Shown piece by piece: positions 50,920 to 56,852 of a stretch of DNA of 56,852 bases. The translations under genes and the position numbers were made by a program. The notes under the pieces are model-generated. The model searched no databases, was not told the DNA's origin, and was given only the letters and a program-made list of their open reading frames with translations. The stretch is taken from the NCBI RefSeq assembly GCF_000725805.1, contig NZ_KL647137.1, positions 271,489-328,340 of the forward strand. Direction: 5' to 3'. The number at the start of each line of letters is the position of its first letter. The first letter of the stretch is position 1. This DNA is from Streptomyces xanthophaeus. Its GTDB lineage: Bacteria > Actinomycetota > Actinomycetes > Streptomycetales > Streptomycetaceae.

Positions 50920-51504
50920 GTGTCCGAGGGGCGAGGGAAGATCCGGTGGGCCTGCACGGCCCTGCCCGCCGTGGCCGCGGCGGCCGTGTCGGGGTGGGCC
51001 GCCTGGTGCTTCGCGGGCTCCGCACCGCCCCCGGCCGCCGTCGCGGTCGCGGGCGGCGCGGTGCTGCTCGCCGCCGCCTGTGCGGCGTACTGGTTCCTCG
51101 TGGGCGGGCCCGGCGGGTTCTTCGGGGCGCTGTTCCTGGCCATGGGGCTGCTGCTGGCGGTGACGGCGGTGGAGCAGGCGACCGCGCGTGCCGAGGTCGC
51201 CGACTGCGTCGTGGGGCAGGTCCGCACCGAGGTCCAGGGGTCCTTCGGCGAGGGTGCTCCCTCCGGGAAGACCGTCTACCGCTTCGCGCTCCGCTGTCCC
51301 GGCGGCTACCCCGCAGAGCTGAAGGACGACCGGCCGGTCGCGGCCGAGGGCGAGGCGGTCCGGGTCGCCTACGATCCGGGCCGCCGGGCGTCCCCGGCCC
51401 TGGAGGGCGGGACCGCCCCCTGGCCTGCCGCACTGTCCGCCCTGCTCCTCCTCGGCCTCGGCACGGTGATCGCCCGGGTGGCGTCGCGCGCCCCCGCCGG
51501 GTGA
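50920..51504 (+). CDS. Small membrane protein of unknown function (DUF3592-like layout)
   Basis: A 194-aa protein with three N-terminal helices (about residues 8-30, 35-55, 60-85), a soluble domain beginning VEQATARAEVADCVVG with two Cys (ADCVVG, LRCPGG), and a final helix (ALSALLLLGLGTVIARVA). The layout, helices around a small beta domain, resembles DUF3592 proteins; I am not sure of the family. GTG 50920 follows GGAGGTGG by 5 nt; GTG 50911/50914 lie inside that site. The next 275 bp up to 51780 hold no gene I can support. Confidence 0.75.
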   Translation: MSEGRGKIRWACTALPAVAAAAVSGWAAWCFAGSAPPPAAVAVAGGAVLLAAACAAYWFLVGGPGGFFGALFLAMGLLLAVTAVEQATARAEVADCVVGQVRTEVQGSFGEGAPSGKTVYRFALRCPGGYPAELKDDRPVAAEGEAVRVAYDPGRRASPALEGGTAPWPAALSALLLLGLGTVIARVASRAPAG

Positions 51505-51779
51505 ACGCGCGGTCCGGCGGGGCATGCACCGGAGGTCGTCCGTACGGGTGAACGGCGCGGCCGGTTCCGCGGGGGCGCTGTGGAGGTTGAGCACGCCGGA
51601 CCGGAAGGTTTCGCAGGAGACCGGCCTCAACGGGACGGGCCCCCGCCCTCGTCGAACAGGGCCACGCCCTTGCGGACCGCGATCGGGTGCTGCGACACAC
51701 GGGAGGGCGGGACGCACGGCCGGTACAGTCGGTGCACCTGCGGACGGACGAAGGCATCGGCGGAGGGCGGCAACAGCGC

Positions 51780-52166
51780 ATGAGCTACGGCATGTTGGTG
51801 GATCCGAGGGCCGAAAGCGAAGGGGCCCCGCGCCTGGAGCTGCCCGCCGGCACGTCCCTGGACGACGCGGCCGAGGCCCTCGGCCGGGTGCTCGCCGCCC
51901 ACGAGCTGCTGGACCGCGTCCTGCTCGTCGTCGGGGACGAGGAGGCGGGCGCCACCTCGCGCTCCTACGCGCGCATCGTCCTCGGGATCACCCCGCGCGG
52001 GCCCGGCGACGAGGCGCGCGCCACGGTGCCCGGGGAATCCACCCGGTTCAGCGTGATCGCCTTCCGCTGCGCCTCCTGCGGCAGCCGCGCCTACACCGCC
52101 TTCTACGACGACCGGTACCGCCCGGTGTGCCGGGCCGGCGACCACGGACCGATGGAACTGGGGTGA
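51780..52166 (+). CDS. Small protein with C-terminal zinc-ribbon-like Cys motif
   Basis: A 128-aa cytosolic protein. MSYGMLVDPRAESEGAPRLE opens it; a helical SLDDAAEALGRVLAAHELLDR region follows; the C-terminus has AFRCASCGSRAY and, after a short loop, RPVCRAGDHG, so CxxC plus Cys/His could bind zinc. GGAGGG lies ~12 nt before the ATG. It is followed after 7 nt by the membrane gene and then the TPR-CHAT gene on the same strand. No family recognised. Confidence 0.75.
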   Translation: MSYGMLVDPRAESEGAPRLELPAGTSLDDAAEALGRVLAAHELLDRVLLVVGDEEAGATSRSYARIVLGITPRGPGDEARATVPGESTRFSVIAFRCASCGSRAYTAFYDDRYRPVCRAGDHGPMELG

Positions 52167-52173
52167 TCCCGGC

Positions 52174-53121
52174 GTGAGCCTCGCCCCGGCGGTCCCCAAA
52201 CCGCTCGACGGCTCGGTCCGGTTCTTCTCGGTGGCCTACCTGCCGACCTACGCGGCAGCGCTGTTCGTGCTCCTGCTGATCTGGGCGGGCGCACCCGGCA
52301 GCGAGGTCTCCGTGCGGCGCGCCTGGCGCACCGCCACCGGTGTCACCGCCGGGGAGGCGGTGTGGATCGCACTGGGCACCACCCTGGTCGCCCTCGTCTT
52401 CCAGCCCTTCCAGGTCGTCGTCATGCGGATCCTGGAGGGCGGCTGGCCCGACGCGCTCGGTGCCGGGCCCTGCCGGAGGCTGCAACGCCGCAGGAAGGAC
52501 AGGCTGGCCCGGCGCGCCGAACAGGCCGGACTCCCGCACGACCCGTCACCCGAACTGGTGCAACGGGCGGGCGCCGCGGCGGCCCGGCTGCGCCTGAGGT
52601 ACCCCCTCCCCGAACACCTCCTGCGGCCCACCGCCCTCGGCAACGTCCTGGCGGCGCTGCGGGACACCGCCGGCCGCGACCACGGCTGGGACGCCGCCGT
52701 CGCCTGGCCGCGGCTGTACCCGGTCCTCGGGGACCGCTCGCGCGCCGTGGTCGACGACTGCCGCGACTCCCTCGACGGCGCCGCCCGGCTCTGCGCCACC
52801 GGCGCGGTGACCGCCCTGGTCAGCGCCGCGCTGCTGGCCCGCTCGGGCTGGTGGCTGCTGCTCGCCCTGGTGCCCGCCGCGGTGGCCGCACTCGCCTACC
52901 ACGGCGCGGTGCAGGCGGCCCTCGCCTACGGGGACGCCGTCCGCGCCGCGATCGACCTGCACCGCTTCGATCTGCTGGAGGCCCTCCACCTGCCGCTGCC
53001 CGACACCCTCGACCAGGAGCGGACCCTCGCAGAGGCCCTGTGCCTGCACTGGCGCCAGGGCGTGCCGCCGCCCACCCGCTACGAACATCCCCCCGACCCG
53101 CCCGCCGCTGCGCCGGGTTGA
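52174..53121 (+). CDS. Membrane protein of unknown function in CHAT cluster
   Basis: A 315-aa protein with two N-terminal hydrophobic segments (VAYLPTYAAALFVLLLIWAG and EAVWIALGTTLVALVFQPFQ), a long cytoplasmic middle with a basic cluster (RRLQRRRKDRLARRAEQ), and two further helices around residues 210-250 (GAVTALVSAALLA, WWLLLALVPAAVAALAY). GTG 52174 follows the upstream stop by 7 nt with TGGGGTGA before it. Likely co-expressed with the zinc-ribbon-like protein; the CHAT gene begins 87 bp later with its own -10. Function unknown. Confidence 0.8.
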   Translation: MSLAPAVPKPLDGSVRFFSVAYLPTYAAALFVLLLIWAGAPGSEVSVRRAWRTATGVTAGEAVWIALGTTLVALVFQPFQVVVMRILEGGWPDALGAGPCRRLQRRRKDRLARRAEQAGLPHDPSPELVQRAGAAAARLRLRYPLPEHLLRPTALGNVLAALRDTAGRDHGWDAAVAWPRLYPVLGDRSRAVVDDCRDSLDGAARLCATGAVTALVSAALLARSGWWLLLALVPAAVAALAYHGAVQAALAYGDAVRAAIDLHRFDLLEALHLPLPDTLDQERTLAEALCLHWRQGVPPPTRYEHPPDPPAAAPG

Positions 53122-53195
53122 GACCCGGGCGGCACCGGGCACCGAGCCGCACCAGGCTCCGTACCGACCGTGCCCCGGTGACCCCGCCGCATCGG

Positions 53196-53201
53196 TACCG
53201 T
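53196..53201 (+). promoter_or_regulatory. -10 hexamer TACCGT of leaderless CHAT gene
   Basis: TACCGT ends 6 nt before ATG 53208 and no ribosome site is present, matching the leaderless pattern seen repeatedly in this window. Confidence 0.5.
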
Positions 53202-53207
53202 GTCGGC

Positions 53208-56200
53208 ATGGCTGACGATGCGACCCGCTCCGAGCGGCCGTCCGGGGAGTCCGTCGACGCGCTGCACCGCCGCGGCCTGAGGGAGATGGAGGTCTACCTC
53301 CGCACCGGGGACCTCGCCGCACTGCGGCGGGCGCGCGACCTCAACCGCCGGGCCGTGGCGGCCGCTTCCGAGGCGACCCCGGGCTGGGACATCCACCTGA
53401 GGAACCTCGCCAACGCCGAGGACCACCTGTACCGGCACACCCGCGACCTGCCCACGCTGGAGCGGGCCGTCGACCTCTACCGGCGTGCGCTCGCCGCCGC
53501 CCCCGCGCAACAGCCGTACCGGGCCAGCTACTTGTACGGCCTGGGCCGCGCGCTGCGGCGGCTGCACCAGCACACCGGCGAGCCCGGCCCGCTGGAGGAG
53601 GCCGTCGGCCTGCTGCGCACCTCCGTGCGGATGCCTTCGCAGGGGCCCGCCGAACCGGCCGCCCAAGCCGGCGCACTCGCCGAGGCCCTGGGCGACCTCT
53701 ACGAGCTCTCCGGGAATCCGGACCACCTGGAGGAGGCCCTCGGGGCGCAGCGCCTCGCGCTGGGCCGGACCCCGCCCGGCAGCCCGGAAGAGGAGGCCCG
53801 GCGCACCAACCTGGCCGCGTACCTGGAGCAGTGGTACCGCCTCACCCGCGACCGGACGGCCCTCGACGAAGCGGTCGCCCTGCTGCGCCGGGTCCGCGAC
53901 GACGTCCTGCGGGACGGCGGGACCCCACGGTGGCAGCAGACCGTGAACCTGGCGTCATGGCTGGCCGACCTGTTCCGCATCGACGGCCGGCTCGGGGAAC
54001 TGGACGAGGCCGTCGCCCTGCTCCAGCACCTCCTGGAAGCGGACGCGGAGGACTCCTTCGACGCCACCTACCGTCTGATGGTGACGGTCCGGGTGGCCGG
54101 GCTCGCCCTGCTGCGCGCCGAACTCTCAGGCCAGGTCCGGTGGGCCGACCGGGCCGTACGGACCCTGCAGACGGCCCTGCGCGACCTCCCGTACGAGGAC
54201 ATCAACCACGGCGTCGTCCTGTGCGAACTGGGCAAGGCGCACGCGGGCCGCCACGAGCTGACGGACGATCCCGCCGACTCCGCGGCGGCCGTCGCACGGC
54301 TGCGCGCGGCCGTCGAGGCCTTCGGCCTGCACGAGAGCTGCGCGGGCAACAGCAGGGCCGCCGCCTCCCTGCTCGCCTCCCAGCTCCTCGTCCGCCACCA
54401 GCGCACGGGCTCCCCGGCGGACCTCGACGAAGCCATCGCCCTGCGCCGCGAGGCCGTACGGGACGCCCCGCCGCAGGACCACAACTACGCCGCCCTGCAC
54501 GCGGCCCTCGGCCAGAGCCTGATGGAACGCTTCCACACCCGGCACGACCTCGCAGACCTCGACCTGTGCACCGACCACCTGGCGCACGCCCTGACGGCCC
54601 TGCCGGCCGGGGACCCGGAACGCGCCCCGGTGCTGGCCACCCTCAGCAGCGCCCAACTGGCCCGCTACCAGCACACCGCCCACCGCCCCCACCTCGACGA
54701 AGCGGTCGCGACCCAGCGCGAGGCGCTCCGGGCCTCCCGCGCCGGGGACTCGACCAGGCCCGCCCTGCTCGGCAACCTCGCCCTCCTGCTCCGGCTGCGC
54801 CACGACACCGACGGCGGGACCGGCCCCGCCGACGCGGACGAGGCCGTGGGACTGCTGCGCCAGGCCCTCGCCCTGCGGCCGGGCCGCTCCGACCACAACC
54901 GGATCACCGTGCTCCAGCTGGCGGAGGCCCTGCGCTCGCGCGCCGATGTCCTCGGGGACGTGGCCGACCTGGAGGAGTGCGTCGAACTGCTGCGCACGCT
55001 CATCGCCGGCTACCCGCCCGGCCATCCCGCCCAGATCGCCTCGCGGAGCGCACTCGCCGAGGCCCTGCACAAGCTCTCCCTGGCGACGGAGGACGGCCAA
55101 CTGCTCGAAGAGGCCCACACGGTGGCGCTCGGAGCCGTGGCGGTGGACACCGCACCCGTCCACGCCAGGCTCAGGGCCCGGGCCACGCTCGGACAGGTTT
55201 GCGGCACCCGGCACGACTGGGAGGGCGCGCGGCACTGGCTGACCGAAGCGGTGCGGATGCTGCCCCGGCTGGCCGCGCGCGACCTGACCCGAACGGACCA
55301 GCAGTACGTCCTGGCCCGCGAGCACGGACTGGCCGCCGAGGCCGCCGCCTACGCACTCCAGGCGGGCCGGCCCGAACAGGCCCTGGAGGTCCTCGAACAC
55401 GGGCGCGGCGTGCTGCTCGGCCGGCTCCTGCGCTCCCGGGACACCGATGTGGCCCGGCTGCGGGAGCGGGCCCCGGAGCTCGCCGAACGTTTCGTACGCC
55501 TACGGGATGCCCAGGACCCCGATCCGGTCACGGCCGCGGTGCAACCCGAGGGGCTGATGCGGGAGGCGGTGGAGCGGATGCGGGTCCGCGAGATCGAATG
55601 GGACCTGCTCATGGCACAGATCCGGGCCCTGCCCGGCATGGACGGCTTCCTGCGTCCGCCGTCCGCCGCGGACATCGTGCGCCGGGCCGGGAACGGCCCG
55701 GTCGTGGTGATCAACATCAGCATCCGCTGCGACGCGATGATCGTGGCCGACGGCGCCGTCGAGGTCGTTCCGCTGCGGACCACCCTGGAAGAGGTGCACG
55801 ACCGCGTCGCCCGGTTCCTCGGCGCCGTCAACGCCCCGGGCTCCGGGGCGGCGGGGCTCAGCGCAGTGGCGGCTCGTCAGGAGACCGTCGCGGAACTGCT
55901 GGAATGGCTGTGGGACACGGTGACCGGACCCGTGCTCGAACGCCTCGCCGCCACCGCGCCCGTCGCCACCGCGCCCGCCGGAACCCCGTCCGCCGGAACC
56001 GGCGCGGCGCCCGGGCGCGTCTGGTGGTGCCCCCAGGGCCCGCTGGCCTTCCTGCCCCTGCACGCGGCCGGGTACCACGGACCGCGCGCCGACCCGGACC
56101 GCCCGCGCTGCGCACTGGACCGGGCGGTGTCCTCGTACACCCCGACCGTCGCCGCCCTCCACCACGCGCGGGCGAGGCGGGTGCCCGCCGCCCGGTCCGG

Positions 56201-56760
56201 CGCCCGACCGCTGGTCGTCACCATGTCCCGTACGCCGGGGCAGGGGGCGCTGCCGAACGCGGCGGCCGAGGCCCTCACGGTCGGACGCCACCTGGCGGGC
56301 CCGCGCGGGCCCGTGGCCCTTGCCGACGAGGCGGTGACCCGGGACAACGTGCTGGAGGCCCTGCGCCACGCCCCCTCCGCCCACTTCGCCTGCCATGCCG
56401 TGGCCGACCCGCAGGACCCCTCGGCCTGCCGGATCCTGACGTACGACCACGCGACGAGCCCGCTGACCGTCACGGACGTGGCAGGGCCTGGTAGACGAGG
56501 CGATCCACATCACCGGAGCCTTCCAACTGGCCGGGTTCCGGCACGTGGTGGGCACCTTGTGGCCGGTGGCCGACGAACTGGCCCCGGAGGTGGCCGAGTC
56601 CTTCTACGCGGCTCTCGCCGGGGGTCCGCAGCAGCCGGGCGGCGCCAGCGCCGGCCACGACCACGCGGCCCACGCCTTGCACGCGGCCGTGGCCGAACTG
56701 CACTCCCGGTACGTCTGGTTCCCGTCGCTGTGGGCCTCGTACATCCACGTCGGCGTCTAG
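53208..56760 (+). pseudogene. TPR-CHAT domain protein, broken by internal deletion/frameshift
   Basis: Starting at ATG 53208 one frame encodes a TPR-like solenoid (residues ~1-700, many LDEAVALLRR-type helices) and then a CHAT caspase-like domain: PVVVINISIRCDAMIV (~residue 830), VWWCPQGPLAFLPLHAAG, and HFACHAVADPQDP with catalytic His1063. After LTVTDVA (~56482) the expected segment with the SAC-type catalytic Cys is missing, and the conserved end (LVDEAIHITGAFQLAGF, VVGTLWPV, final WASYIHVGV) continues in another frame to the stop at 56760. Compared with homologous CHAT ends about 20-25 residues are absent, a loss whose length is 2 modulo 3. The original frame runs off the window end with no stop. 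Either a decayed gene or an assembly error. Confidence 0.85.
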
Positions 56761-56852
56761 GTGTGTTGTCCCGGGACGTTGGTGACACGCGTGCTGGGTT
56801 CTTGAAATGGGTGAGGGCCTCCGGGTTCGGTGTGGATTGCGACATCTCCACC
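56761..56852. other. Terminal 92 bp, lower GC, possible edge of another element
   Basis: After the CHAT stop the base composition drops visibly (TTCTTGAAATGGGTGAGG and similar). Read on the minus strand it gives an open frame starting VEMSQSTPNPEALTHFKNPA that is cut by the window edge. It could be the margin of an insertion element or of the next gene; not enough sequence to decide. Confidence 0.3.

Noticed and set aside
51580..51783. A 67-codon ORF between the membrane protein and the zinc-ribbon gene
   Set aside because: Random composition, no ribosome site and overlap with the next gene start.
53831..56494. An 887-codon plus-strand open frame over the CHAT gene
   Set aside because: Arg/Pro/Gly-rich shadow; the true frame starts at 53208 and shows TPR and CHAT motifs but has no stop inside the window.

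Overview
The window (56.9 kb, very GC-rich, third codon positions almost all G or C) is typical of the chromosome of Streptomyces or a close relative. Supporting signs are GTG starts, many 4-base ATGA/GTGA gene overlaps, MmyB-type XRE regulators, a MAB_1171c-type membrane protein and a TPR-CHAT protein. I see no tRNA, rRNA, CRISPR array, integrase or complete insertion sequence. Most of it reads as ordinary chromosome arm with many small transport and regulation units.

Layout. 1-3.1 kb: an octamer tandem repeat, a DHA1 efflux pump with a short-chain dehydrogenase, and a TetR regulator. 3.15-11.1 kb: a TetR repressor divergent from a six-gene run made of a YtcJ-like amidohydrolase and a complete Opp/Dpp-type ABC importer; a near-perfect 29-bp palindrome lies between them. 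11.1-15.9 kb: a NarL-type response regulator, an ABC exporter pair, a GNAT enzyme and a histidine kinase with an unusual C-terminal extracytoplasmic tail. 15.9-21.7 kb: a lipoprotein-like multicopper oxidase, an alpha/beta hydrolase, a NIPSNAP protein, a membrane-anchored secreted protein and a large metzincin protease with FnIII and ricin-type lectin domains. 21.7-27.4 kb: an AT-richer gap, then small hypothetical, GNAT, DUF2199, LysE and DUF2278 genes, several probably leaderless. 27.5-36.6 kb: a cell-wall-flavoured stretch with an MHS transporter overlapping anmK, an L,D-transpeptidase and a class-C serine hydrolase, interrupted by a DHA2 efflux pump divergent from an XRE/MmyB regulator. 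36.7-40.0 kb: a Tat-exported beta-propeller/amidohydrolase fusion.

40.1-43.0 kb holds the best candidate for an undescribed system: an XRE-type regulator, an ImmA/IrrE-like HEXXH metallopeptidase and a seven-helix MAB_1171c-family membrane protein, with palindromes in front of the first two genes. 43-47.9 kb: hypothetical genes, DUF4180, a SAM methyltransferase and an EF-G paralogue preceded by a 22-codon leader ORF. 47.9-51.5 kb: an OmpR-type two-component system divergent from a PepSY-like membrane protein, with three phased CTTCAG boxes between them, and a small membrane protein. 51.8-56.8 kb: a zinc-ribbon-like protein, a membrane protein and a TPR-CHAT protein. The CHAT reading frame is broken: the segment that should carry the catalytic Cys is absent and the frame changes, so the gene is decayed or the assembly is wrong there.

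Starts were chosen from Shine-Dalgarno spacing, overlaps, or a TANNNT-like -10 hexamer placed 6-7 nt before the start codon (leaderless mRNA). All functional names come from reading motifs by eye; no database search was run.
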